Shown here: one piece after another, positions 25,700 to 33,729 of the stretch
Layout: each line of letters begins with the position of its first letter
Position numbering within the stretch: position 1 is the stretch's first letter
Origin: Roseateles sp.
GTDB taxonomy: Bacteria > Pseudomonadota > Gammaproteobacteria > Burkholderiales > Burkholderiaceae_C
Length of the DNA: 38,336 nucleotides
Direction of reading: 5' to 3'
Assembly: GCA_015657635.1 (NCBI GenBank)
Contig: JACDQM010000130.1
Coordinates: forward strand, 1 to 38,336
The notes under the pieces: generated by a model
Database searches by the model: none
Told to the model about the DNA's origin: nothing
Seen by the model: only the letters and a program-made list of their open reading frames with translations
Program-made: the position numbers and the translations under genes

Positions 25700-26347
25700 T
25701 CAGTCGATGCCGATCACCTTGTGCATCTGCACCGACAGCCGCCACTGCGGATGGGCCATGCAATAGGCCACCGCCTCGCGGGTGTGCTGGGTCTTCAGCA
25801 CTGAATCAAGCGGCTGCAGGAAGAAGTGCTCGAAGGCCAGGCCCTCGAAACGCTCCGGCCGCGCCAGCGGCTGCGGATAGATCAGCTTGAGTTCATGCCC
25901 TGAGGTCAGTACCAGCTCGGCATCGGCCTTGGGGCTGACGCAGATCCAGTCCAGCCCCGGTGGCGCCGGCTGCGTGCCATTGGTCTCGACGGCAATCTCG
26001 AAGCCGCGCGCATGCAGCGCCTCGATCAAGGGCACATCCAGCTGCAGCAGCGGCTCTCCGCCCGTGCACACCACATAGGGCTTGCCGAGTCGCACGCCTT
26101 GCGCGTCCCTGGGCCAGCGCGCGTCGATGGCATCCGCCAGCGCGTCCGGCGTCGCGAACTTGCCGCCGCCCTGCCCGTCGGTGCCCACGAAGTCGGTGTC
26201 ACAGAAATTACAGACCGCCGTGCTGCGGTCCTGCTCACGCCCGCTCCACAGATTGCAGCCGGCGAAACGGCAGAACACCGAAGCGCGGCCGGCCTGGGCA
26301 CCCTCGCCTTGCAAGGTGTAGAAAATTTCTTTCACCGCATAAGTCAT
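25700..26347 (-). CDS. queE: 7-carboxy-7-deazaguanine synthase QueE
   Basis: 215-residue radical-SAM enzyme of queuosine/preQ0 synthesis that converts carboxytetrahydropterin to CDG. The cluster motif is the insertion-bearing CX14CX2C form: Cys in FAGC, then NLWSGREQDRSTAV, then CNFC. This variant is known from the Burkholderia multivorans enzyme. Other marks: FYTLQGEGAQAGR at the N-terminus, VCTGGEPLLQLD (GGE motif), AVETNGT, ICVSPKA. ATG 26347. It follows queD by 25 bp, so queD-queE is an operon. queC and queF are not in the window. Confidence 0.95.
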   Translation of the reverse strand: MTYAVKEIFYTLQGEGAQAGRASVFCRFAGCNLWSGREQDRSTAVCNFCDTDFVGTDGQGGGKFATPDALADAIDARWPRDAQGVRLGKPYVVCTGGEPLLQLDVPLIEALHARGFEIAVETNGTQPAPPGLDWICVSPKADAELVLTSGHELKLIYPQPLARPERFEGLAFEHFFLQPLDSVLKTQHTREAVAYCMAHPQWRLSVQMHKVIGID

Positions 26348-26372
26348 GCTTGTTCTCTCCCGCGGTGATTCT

Positions 26373-27476
26373 TCAGACCGGAATCAGCTCGTCGCCGCCT
26401 TCCAGGCTGACGATGGAGCCGGAGCCGCGCGTCTCGTACATGTCGACCCGGTCCAGCTGCGGCAGTGCGGCGCGGCCCTTGTCCAGCACCCAGGCGGCCA
26501 GGCTGGCGGTATCGCCATCGGCCAGATCGGCAATCTCGTACAGAGGGCTGTGGTCGATGGCTTTGAAGATCGGGGCGAACAAGGTCTTCACATCGCCGTA
26601 GTCGACCGTCCAGCCCATCAGCGCATCCAGCTCGGCACTCAGGTGCAGGCGCAGCGTGTAGGTATGGCCATGGATGCCCGACAAAGGGTTGTGCGCCGGC
26701 GCGTGCTTCAGGCGGATCGCGCTGTCCAGCGTCAGTTCCTTCCAGATGCGGTAGCGCTGGCCGTCATAGTTGGCGCCGCTGGAGCCGGTCTCGTAGACCG
26801 TCACCCAGGACAGCTCCGGCAGCTGCGGCTTCAGGCGCTCCCACAGCCAGGAGGAGATCACCTCGCTGGTCGGGTTGGCCAGGCCTTCAATCTCATTGAG
26901 GCAGTGGTAGTTCAGCTGGATCTGGAACGGCGCCCAGATCTCATCGAGATGGTCATAGTCGATCGCCAGATCGCGCTCACCCAGGTCCTGGTTGGCATGG
27001 ATGATCACCTCGAAGCCGTGGCCATGCATGCGGCCGCATTTGTGGCCGGCCGGCACATTGGGCAGCTTGTGTGCGGCCTGGAAGCGATAGCGGCGCCAGA
27101 CATGGGCGTGGCCATTCACATCCAGATCAACACCGGTCTGCGCCGTGCTCTGTATGCCGACCTGCAGGATGCCCGGCACGCTGAATTCATTTTCAAGACG
27201 GCGGCGTATCCAGCGCGCGATGTTCTCGTCGGTCGGCTGTTCGATATGGCGGTTCAGCAGCGCATGGTCGAGTGGTGCCACACAGGCTTCCAGGCGCCGT
27301 CGCAGCTCTTCCACCTCGGCACCGGCAAACGGAGCCCAGCCCTCGGGCAGCTGCGCGCGCACGGTGGCGAAGTAGCTGTGGCCGTGCAGGCCATGGCTGC
27401 GGTGCGACAGCGGCAAGGCTGGAATCTGGCAGGCGGATTCAAAGCCGCTGGAGGCTGAGTAGGTGGTTTGCTTCAT
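26373..27476 (-). CDS. queD: 6-carboxytetrahydropterin synthase, three tandem PTPS/QueD domains
   Basis: 367 residues, about three times a normal QueD (about 120). Three PTPS-like repeats: D1 about 1-125, D2 about 126-245, D3 about 246-367. D2 has the full zinc and nucleophile set (His136, HKCGRMHGH with Cys147, His151, His153) and anchoring Glu229 in VYET, but where E. coli QueD has LDHHYLND it has LNYHCLNE, so the catalytic Asp-His pair is lost. D1 (LDH, Asp70-His71) and D3 (IDH, Asp308-His309) keep that pair but lack the Cys; their first zinc His is replaced as well. In PTPS enzymes Cys and Asp/His come from adjacent subunits, so one composite active site could form. Pathway role from its operon partner queE. 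Confidence 0.88.
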   Translation of the reverse strand: MKQTTYSASSGFESACQIPALPLSHRSHGLHGHSYFATVRAQLPEGWAPFAGAEVEELRRRLEACVAPLDHALLNRHIEQPTDENIARWIRRRLENEFSVPGILQVGIQSTAQTGVDLDVNGHAHVWRRYRFQAAHKLPNVPAGHKCGRMHGHGFEVIIHANQDLGERDLAIDYDHLDEIWAPFQIQLNYHCLNEIEGLANPTSEVISSWLWERLKPQLPELSWVTVYETGSSGANYDGQRYRIWKELTLDSAIRLKHAPAHNPLSGIHGHTYTLRLHLSAELDALMGWTVDYGDVKTLFAPIFKAIDHSPLYEIADLADGDTASLAAWVLDKGRAALPQLDRVDMYETRGSGSIVSLEGGDELIPV

Positions 27477-27620
27477 GGAACGGGAGAGATCGCCTGGAAC
27501 GGCTGACGTGCGACGGGTGCCAGTGTGACACGAGCCGGTTTTGGTGGTTCAAGCGCAGGCACCGTGCTGATGGCAAAAGAAAAGCTCGTCCACACTCAAT
27601 GATTGAAGGGGTGGATCTCA

Positions 27621-27812
27621 AAGTAGTAGTCGTAGTAGTGCTCGGCCAGCGCTGTGGACAAGTCCAAAAAACCTTGCTGGAGCGCGCACTTGGCCACAGC
27701 GCAAGCATGTGGGCCGAGGGCTCTTTGTCGGGAGCGCCAACAGATAACAAGTTCTGGAACAGCGCCTGGCCTGTGGATAAGCCCCCAGTTGCGCAAGACT
27801 TGTCCCCAGCCT
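27621..27812. repeat. DnaA-box/TAG-repeat intergenic element, copy B
   Basis: AAGTAGTAGTCGTAGTAGTG (27621-27640), then TGTGGACAA (27653-27661), a perfect DnaA box TGTGGATAA (27772-27780), and inverted TTGTCCCCA (27800-27808). Same order and spacing as copy A at 25487-25669: the gap from TAG repeat to first box is 13-14 bp in both. Lies in the 365-bp gap between the peptidoglycan hydrolase and queD; the rest of that gap should hold the queD promoter, which I could not identify. Confidence 0.68.
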
Positions 27813-27841
27813 TGTGCCTTGACAGGGGCTGAGGGCCTGAT

Positions 27842-29553
27842 TCAGGCGTGAATCCAATAGGCGCTCTCAGCAAATTCGTCGCCCAGCCACCAGCGCGGGC
27901 GGCCATGGCCGTAGCGGAAGTTGCTGGCGCCGGCCTGGCTCTGCAAGGGAGATGTCACTTCACCGCTGCTATCGCGGCGGGCGCGCCAGTCCTCGGTCTC
28001 CGGCACGACGGCCACGATGTGGCCGGATCGACCGTCTTCCTTGCGCCGTGCCACGATCAAGGCCACCGCGCCCTGATTGGCCGCTTGCTGCAGCTTGCCC
28101 AGGGTGCCGGTGCGCCGCCAGCCGAAGCGTGGGCCGTGGTCGCGCAGCCAGCGGAACAGATCGTTGGCGCGCACTTCGTTGAGGGTGTCGCCGATCAGCG
28201 GGCTGACAGCCAGGCCCCGATCTAGCGCCAGCAAGGCTGGCGCGGACCACCAGACGCGCGGCAGGTAGGCGCCGGCCAGATGGCAGTAGTCGTGCGCGTA
28301 GATATTGCAAAAGGTCAGCCCGGCGCGTGGCTGATAGCGCAGATGATCCGGTGTGTCGACCGCGAGCCAGTCGACGATGTCGGCCAGTTCCTGCCGCAGC
28401 TCGGCGGCACTGCCGCCCCGCCTGCCAGCTGGCCGGCCTCATTGAGTGAATGGGGCCCGGCCGCTTCGCTGCGGCGCGTGATGCGACCCGCCTTGCGTGG
28501 CATGTAGGCCGCGACGATGCCCTCGGTGGGCAGGCTTGGCGCTGGCAACAAGGGCTCAAGGCTGTCGGGCTCGGCACTTGGGTCTGGCACCAGCAGCTTG
28601 GCCGATGCATAGCCGCGCAGCAGCGCGCCTTGCAGGCTGGTTTCGATCTCCAGAAAGCCGTTGATCGCCTTGCCGCCCACCGTGCGTACCGGGTGGCCGT
28701 CCGGCATGTGGGCAATCACGTTGGCGGTGGCCGGGCTGCTGATCTCGGGCGCACTGCGCAGCCGCAGCAGGCTGTCCTGCGTCTTGACCTTCATGCGGCG
28801 GCCGGTGGCTGAAAGCGGTGTTGGTGGCGGCACGATGGCTTCGCCGGGTGGAGGCAGCACCAGGCTGGGTTCTTCGCTGGGCAGGGCCACCGTGTGCGCC
28901 AGGCGCAGATAGTCGAACAAGGCCTCGCCGTAGTACTGGCTGCCGTTGAAGTGGCCCTGCTTCAGCCCCTTGGACGGCCGATAGCCGCCGGTGTTGTAGA
29001 CGATGCCGACGGCGGCCAGTTCGAGGTCGCTCAGCGTGGCACGGTCTTGCAGGCCCAGCTTGCGCAGGCCGCGCTTCAGTTCTGCGATGCACAGGGCCAG
29101 CGTGTCTTCAAAGCGCTCGTAGCGGCGCTGCAGGAAATAGTCCGGGTCGTCCAGGAAGAACTGCAGGTCGCGCTGGAACAGGCCAAAGCCATGGCAGAAC
29201 TTGTTCGGCCGCGCCGCCACGCCCGCATAACCCGGAACATACGCAGCCATGTCGACCAGGGCCTGGTGGGCAATCTCGAACATCTGCGCGCCGTCGGCTC
29301 GCGCCAGCAGATCGCTCTTGTTGCGCGGAAAGGCAGCGCGGCCCTTGTCTGCATCCAGCGTGTCGCCAACGCACAGCGCCAGGATGCGTGCCGTCGACAA
29401 GGGCTTCCGGCGCAGCTGGGGCCAGATGTGGCCGGTTTCCTGGCAAGCGATGGCGGCGATCATGTCCACCGTCAGCGGGCTGGCTGCCAGCGCCGGGGCG
29501 ATGCGGTTCTGGAACTGGCGCTTGAACCACAGGATGTCGGCTGCGTCGGGCAT
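27842..29553 (-). CDS. Two-headed peptidoglycan hydrolase: lysozyme-like + SH3 + Cys-peptidase; frame broken before the C-terminal domain
   Basis: About 571 residues when corrected. The N-terminal third looks lysozyme/transglycosylase-like: IAAIACQETGHIW with candidate catalytic Glu39, then FCHGFGLFQRDLQFF. The middle is a bacterial SH3 domain (KVKTQDSLLRLRSAPEIS through NGFLEIETSL). After the break, restored by one base at 28402-28408 (AELRQELADIVDWL), comes a Cys-His hydrolase: LTFCNIYAHDYCHLAG with candidate nucleophile Cys, and GHIVAVVPE with His, the pattern of NlpC/P60- or CHAP-like amidases. No signal peptide is visible, so export must use another route, or it acts on lysis. No secretion or phage genes adjoin. 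ATG 29553. Confidence 0.72.
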
Positions 29554-29702
29554 GGTGCGGGCTCCGTCCTCAAGGCATCAGGCACCTTAGGGCAGGACAT
29601 GGCCCCTGCCAAGGCAGGCCATGCTTCAAGCTGTGGAGACGACGAACTGCGCCGACCGCGCGTTTGCCCGCTCGCTTGTATCGCGCCCGGGCCTCTAGCA
29701 GC

Positions 29703-31619
29703 CTAGCCGCGTCTTCCGGCCCGGCCGCGTGATTGCCACAAAGGTCGCTTGCCCTTGAGCTGGCGCTCGATGCCTTCGTTGAGCCGGCTGCGCAGATCGA
29801 TCACCTCTTCCACATGGCCGTAGACGCCGGGGAAGCGCAGGTCCAGCCACAGCCATAGCGTGCAGGAGCGCAAGGCCTGTTCCATCTGGTCGAGCCGGCT
29901 GTGTCCATCGACCGAATCCAGGAACCAGGGCGGGCCTGCCTTGCCCTGGCGTGCGTGGTGGCTGGCCCAGTCCAGGTATTCCTGCAGCAAGGCCGGCAGG
30001 CGCGTGTCCACCGGCGCCTGCGCATAGATGAAGCGCTGCTTGAGCGGCAGCGTGCCGGCCACCTGGTCCAGTGATTCGGCCAGATCCAGCATCTGCTCAA
30101 GCTCGGCGACGGCGAAGTGCGCATCGTCCAGCCGCAGCTGATCGACGAAGACGCCCAGCACGGCGCGCAGCTTCGAGAGGCCCAGCCGGCTGGCAATCGT
30201 CTGCACGTGCCACCAGTTGGGCGCCACCGCGGCCTTGAAGTCCCGCGGCGCGCGCGGGTTCTTGGGCAGCAGTTCGCGCAGCAGGCGCGCGGCGGAAACT
30301 TCGGCTTCCCGCAGCACGCCGACAAAGCCCTCGTCGTGCATGCCGAAACGGCCGGCCCGCCCGGCGATCTGGTGAACCTCGGAAACACTCAGCGGCCGGT
30401 CGGTCGTGCCGTCGAACTTGGTCAGGGTGCTGAACAGCACGCGCCGGATCGGCAGGTTCAGGCCCATGCCGATCGCGTCGGTGGCCACCAGGATGGTGGC
30501 GTCGCCGCTGGCAAAACGCTCGGCCTCGCGCCGGCGCACCTCAGGCGGCAGGGCACCATAGATCACGGCCACCGCATGGCCGGCAGCGGCCACCTGGTCG
30601 CGCAGCATCAGCACATCGCGGCGGCTGAATGCCACCACCGCATCGCCCTTCTTCAGCGCTGCAATCGGCAGCGGCGCGGGCAGCAGCTGCACCTCCTGCT
30701 TGCGCTCGAAGTGGCGCACGGTGCAGCGCTCGCCCGCCAGCCCCAGCAGGTTCTCGATCGCGGGCACGGCATAGGCCGAGCAGATGATGATCAGCTCGTC
30801 CGCCGGCACGCCGACGATGGCCTGTGTCCAGGCCCAGCCGCGATAGCCGTCGAACAGCATCTGCGCCTCGTCGATCACCGCCACGTCGATGGGCTTGCCG
30901 GTATCCACCATCTCGATGGTGCTGGAGACGACGCGGGCGTCTTCGGCCGGCACGTTCTCCTCGCCGGTCAGCAGCGAGCAGGCCACGCCGCGCCCGACCA
31001 GCCGGTCGCGCCCTTCCAGCGCCAGGAGGCGCAGCGGTGCCAGATAGGCGCCGGCATGCGCCTGCGCCAGGCGATCAAAGGCGGCGTGCGTCTTGCCGCT
31101 GTTGGGCGGGCCGACGTACAGCGTGACCGAGCGCTGCATATGGCGCGCGGTCTCGAAGCTGTCAGGGTAGCCCTGGAAAGCCAGTTCGGTGTTCAGGCGC
31201 TCCAGCGTGTCGAGCTCGGCCACCTGGTGCTCCCAGCGGTCCTGCGCGCGGGTGCAGGCCGCCAGCAGGGCCGGCAGCGGCTGTGGGGTGGCGCATTCGG
31301 CCTGCAGGCGCGGCAGCAGCGAATCGAGGTGTTGTTCATGGCCGCTCACACTGCGCGCCAGCAAGGCTTCCAGATGGGACTGCAGCGCTGCGGCATGCGC
31401 GCAGGCAGGCGCCGGGCCCAAGGCTTGCTCCAGCGCGGCGAGATCGCCATCGCGGTAGAAAGTCCAGATGGGCGAGGCATCCGGCAGCTCGACCTGGAAG
31501 GCCAGCGCAATCTGCCAGCCGGGCTGGGGCAGCTGCAGGCTTTGGTGGCAGAGCCGATGCCAGCTCACGCCGTCCCGGCTGAGGCCGAGACTGTCGAGCA
31601 GGCTGCTGCGGCGCTGCAT
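29703..31619 (-). CDS. Suv3-like DExH-box RNA helicase
   Basis: 638 residues from ATG 31619. Superfamily 2 helicase of the SUV3 type (mitochondrial degradosome helicase and its bacterial relatives): Walker A VGPPNSGKTHAA at about 171, motif Ib SSTIEMVDTG, DEAQ box VIDEAQMLFDGYRGWAW, motif III region IICSAYAVPAIENLL, motif V VATDAIGMGLNLPI and motif VI HQIAGRAGRFG. The roughly 160-residue N-terminal and 200-residue C-terminal parts are helical. Probable role in RNA unwinding or decay. The start overlaps the upstream stop (TGATG), indicating translational coupling; a GTG at 31631 is an alternative. Confidence 0.9.
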   Translation of the reverse strand: MQRRSSLLDSLGLSRDGVSWHRLCHQSLQLPQPGWQIALAFQVELPDASPIWTFYRDGDLAALEQALGPAPACAHAAALQSHLEALLARSVSGHEQHLDSLLPRLQAECATPQPLPALLAACTRAQDRWEHQVAELDTLERLNTELAFQGYPDSFETARHMQRSVTLYVGPPNSGKTHAAFDRLAQAHAGAYLAPLRLLALEGRDRLVGRGVACSLLTGEENVPAEDARVVSSTIEMVDTGKPIDVAVIDEAQMLFDGYRGWAWTQAIVGVPADELIIICSAYAVPAIENLLGLAGERCTVRHFERKQEVQLLPAPLPIAALKKGDAVVAFSRRDVLMLRDQVAAAGHAVAVIYGALPPEVRRREAERFASGDATILVATDAIGMGLNLPIRRVLFSTLTKFDGTTDRPLSVSEVHQIAGRAGRFGMHDEGFVGVLREAEVSAARLLRELLPKNPRAPRDFKAAVAPNWWHVQTIASRLGLSKLRAVLGVFVDQLRLDDAHFAVAELEQMLDLAESLDQVAGTLPLKQRFIYAQAPVDTRLPALLQEYLDWASHHARQGKAGPPWFLDSVDGHSRLDQMEQALRSCTLWLWLDLRFPGVYGHVEEVIDLRSRLNEGIERQLKGKRPLWQSRGRAGRRG

Positions 31620-31981
31620 CAGCGCCCGCACCGTCGGGGCGGTGCCACCGCATCCAGGTGCGCCAGCGCCACGTCAATCAGCACGGGGGCGATCCAGCGG
31701 CTGGGTCGCGAGCCCGCCACCGCTTTCTGGATCTGGATCAGGCCCAGCTTCTCCAGCTGCAGCGCCGCGCTGGCCGGGTCGCCCAGGTCGTTCGGACTCA
31801 GCACCTGGGGCAGCTGGTAGGCGGCCTGCCGGATGCGCGACCATTGCTCAGCGGTGAGCGTGGCTGGCAAGCGTTTTAGATGCTGAGGATTCGGCAGCGA
31901 GAAGGCCGAAGCGGCAGGTTTTGCGGGTGTGGGCTCGGGCTGCTGCACTGCTGCGAGCGTTGCCGGGGTCGTGTCGGTCAT
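31619..31981 (-). CDS. Small hypothetical protein coupled to the Suv3-like helicase
   Basis: 120 residues from ATG 31981 (TTG 31984 also possible), with GAGGA close upstream. The first 45 residues are Pro/Ala/Thr-rich and probably disordered; the rest looks helical with HTH-like spacing (LTAEQWSRIRQAAYQLP, then ALQLEKLGLIQIQK). The stop shares a base with the helicase ATG (TGATG). Tight coupling suggests a partner or regulator of the helicase. No family recognised. Confidence 0.65.
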   Translation of the reverse strand: MTDTTPATLAAVQQPEPTPAKPAASAFSLPNPQHLKRLPATLTAEQWSRIRQAAYQLPQVLSPNDLGDPASAALQLEKLGLIQIQKAVAGSRPSRWIAPVLIDVALAHLDAVAPPRRCGR

Positions 31982-32021
31982 CAATCCTCAGGGGGTCCAG
32001 TGCAGTGTCGCGGCAGCTGTT

Positions 32022-32681
32022 TCAGCGCGCGGCCGTGCTGCTCGATGATTCAGCCAGCAGGCGCTGCATCAAGGCGAAGAAACGGTCGTAGAACTCGCCG
32101 GCCGGAATGGTTTCCGACGCCACTTTGACCAGCGACTCCTGGGTGGACGACAACGGCACCGAGATCGATCCGATGGCACTGACGCCGATGCTGGTGGCAT
32201 TGGTGCTCTTCTTCACCGCATAACGGTCCTGCTGTGCTGAGACGAATGCAGTGGACAAGGCCCCTGCCCGACCCTCGGGCACACAAACCACGTTGAAGGC
32301 AATCTCCACGTGCACCTCGCCCTCGGGCTGAAAGCGCTTGGCGCCGTTCACCACGCCGGACTCAGCCCGTGTGATCACATAGCCCTGGCTCAGCAGCGCG
32401 CGCCGGGCAGCCTCGCAAGTGGCGTCCACATTGCCATCGAACAGGCGCGAGAACGTTTCGTCAGCCTGGAATCGCTCGTTCTGATAGACCTGGGGCGGCG
32501 GGGCGGTGGTCTTGTGCAGCGGTGCAGGGATGAGGCTGCTGCAAGCGCCCAGACCCAGACAACAGGCCAGGGCAAAAGCAGCCCCCCGCAAGACACGAGC
32601 GCCTGCGCTGAGTTCAGAAACACCACAGGGGCGCTCAGCCAGCGGCAAGGGCGTTGTCGGATTCGGTCGGAGAGCGGCCAT
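32022..32681 (-). CDS. DUF2242 family lipoprotein
   Basis: 219 residues. Signal sequence with lipobox CCLGLGAC-SS at about residues 40-48, so probably an outer-membrane-attached lipoprotein; the true start may be a later codon (for example the GTG of VSELSAGARVLRG), because the first 20 residues look dispensable. The body matches what I remember of DUF2242: QNERFQADETFSRLFDG, CEAARRALLSQGYVI, then VEIAFNVVCVPEG and the VKVASETIPAGEFYDRFFALMQRLL end. Function unknown. Confidence 0.75.
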   Translation of the reverse strand: MAALRPNPTTPLPLAERPCGVSELSAGARVLRGAAFALACCLGLGACSSLIPAPLHKTTAPPPQVYQNERFQADETFSRLFDGNVDATCEAARRALLSQGYVITRAESGVVNGAKRFQPEGEVHVEIAFNVVCVPEGRAGALSTAFVSAQQDRYAVKKSTNATSIGVSAIGSISVPLSSTQESLVKVASETIPAGEFYDRFFALMQRLLAESSSSTAAR

Positions 32682-32723
32682 GGCGCGGGATTATGCGCAG
32701 GCTTTGCGGCTGCCGCCGCCGCA

Positions 32724-33158
32724 TCAAGGCAAGAGCTGTGACAACTCGGCTCTCGAACCCCGGGCGCGCGACCAGGCGATGCCTGCAGCGCTGCAGGCCC
32801 CGTCGATCAAGATTTCATCGCCCGACTGGACGCTGCCGAAAGACTTCAGCACGATCTTGATGTTGGCCTCGGTCGCCGATGCCCCTTTGGCTTCGATGCT
32901 GCTGACCACTTTGGAAGTCTGGAAACCAGTGGCAGCCGGCAGCGAAAGCTTGGCGTTGTCAGCTCCGTCAAGAAAGTTGCCGGCACAGGCCTCTCCCAAG
33001 GCCATCTGCGCAGGTACGGCCATGCCGAGCGCTTCGCTGAGGCGGGCTTTGGCGGTGTAGGAGGTATAGCTGGGGATGGCGACAGCCAGCAGAACTGCCA
33101 GGACAACGCAGGCAATCAGCAACTCGATCAGCGTAAAGCCGCGGTGCAGGGGGCTCAT
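32724..33158 (-). CDS. Type IV pilin-like protein
   Basis: 144 residues from ATG 33158. Prepilin leader MSPLHRG followed by FTLIELLIACVVLAVLLAVAIPSY, cut after Gly7 by prepilin peptidase, with the usual Glu5 of the mature chain. The globular part carries two pairs of Cys (EACAGNF and DGACSAAG). Similar in layout to the PilA at 36392 but with a clearly different sequence, so a second or minor pilin. It lies just after the hypothetical gene at 33266 on the same strand, 107 bp apart. Confidence 0.9.
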   Translation of the reverse strand: MSPLHRGFTLIELLIACVVLAVLLAVAIPSYTSYTAKARLSEALGMAVPAQMALGEACAGNFLDGADNAKLSLPAATGFQTSKVVSSIEAKGASATEANIKIVLKSFGSVQSGDEILIDGACSAAGIAWSRARGSRAELSQLLP

Positions 33159-33265
33159 GGTGTCTCAGTCAAAAAGTTCGATAGCTTCAAACAAGCGGCC
33201 TAGGCGCTCAAAATTGGGTGTGAGCTGATCAACCATCAATATCTCCGCTGAGCGGACTCGCGCAG

Positions 33266-33727
33266 TCACTGGCCAACTGGAGAGCAAGCCGGTACGGCCT
33301 GATCCCATGCTGCTACATAGTCACGCAACCCTGCCATAGAACTGCGCGGCACTTGCTTGCCGAGATCACGCTCCCAAGTCGACACGGCATCTTGCTCGCC
33401 ACGAGCCTTTGCCGCCAGCATACCCAGCAGCAAATATTGCTCACGCAGTTGCTGGGAAGCGTTACCACCCTCGGGGCTAAGCAAATGCCGGGCTTTTGCA
33501 GTGGCCGTGGCCCATTGAGCAGAGGCCATCGCCGAATACAGCTCGATTTGCGCCACATGATTGCTCGTCAATCCAGGAACGGCGCGCTGCCAATCGGCAA
33601 CATTCCAAAGGGTCCTTTGTGACGCGGCGTCAAGAATTCCCAGAGTCGAGCTCGCCAACACCCCCATCTGTTCACGAAACGCCACGGCATCAAGCGGCAG
33701 CACACCGCGACGGAATGTCAGTAGCAT
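33266..33727 (-). CDS. Hypothetical helical-repeat protein in the pilin locus
   Basis: 153 residues from ATG 33727, two bases after the stop of the fused membrane/synthase gene; a TTG at 33745 would overlap it. Composition is helical, and the middle (LTSNHVAQIELYSAMASAQW, then LREQYLLLGMLAAKARGEQD) has TPR-like spacing. No signal peptide or membrane segment. Its position suggests the same operon. Family not recognised. Base use is less GC-rich than the neighbouring core genes. Confidence 0.6.
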   Translation of the reverse strand: MLLTFRRGVLPLDAVAFREQMGVLASSTLGILDAASQRTLWNVADWQRAVPGLTSNHVAQIELYSAMASAQWATATAKARHLLSPEGGNASQQLREQYLLLGMLAAKARGEQDAVSTWERDLGKQVPRSSMAGLRDYVAAWDQAVPACSPVGQ

Positions 33728-33729
33728 CG

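Noticed and set aside
25515..25766. Small open frames inside the DnaA-box elements sharing HLATAQAC
   Set aside because: The shared peptide comes from the repeated DNA block, not from a conserved protein; frames differ elsewhere and no ribosome sites are present.
27477..27620. preQ1 riboswitch upstream of queD
   Set aside because: No recognisable preQ1 aptamer pseudoknot pattern; these genes in this group often lack one.
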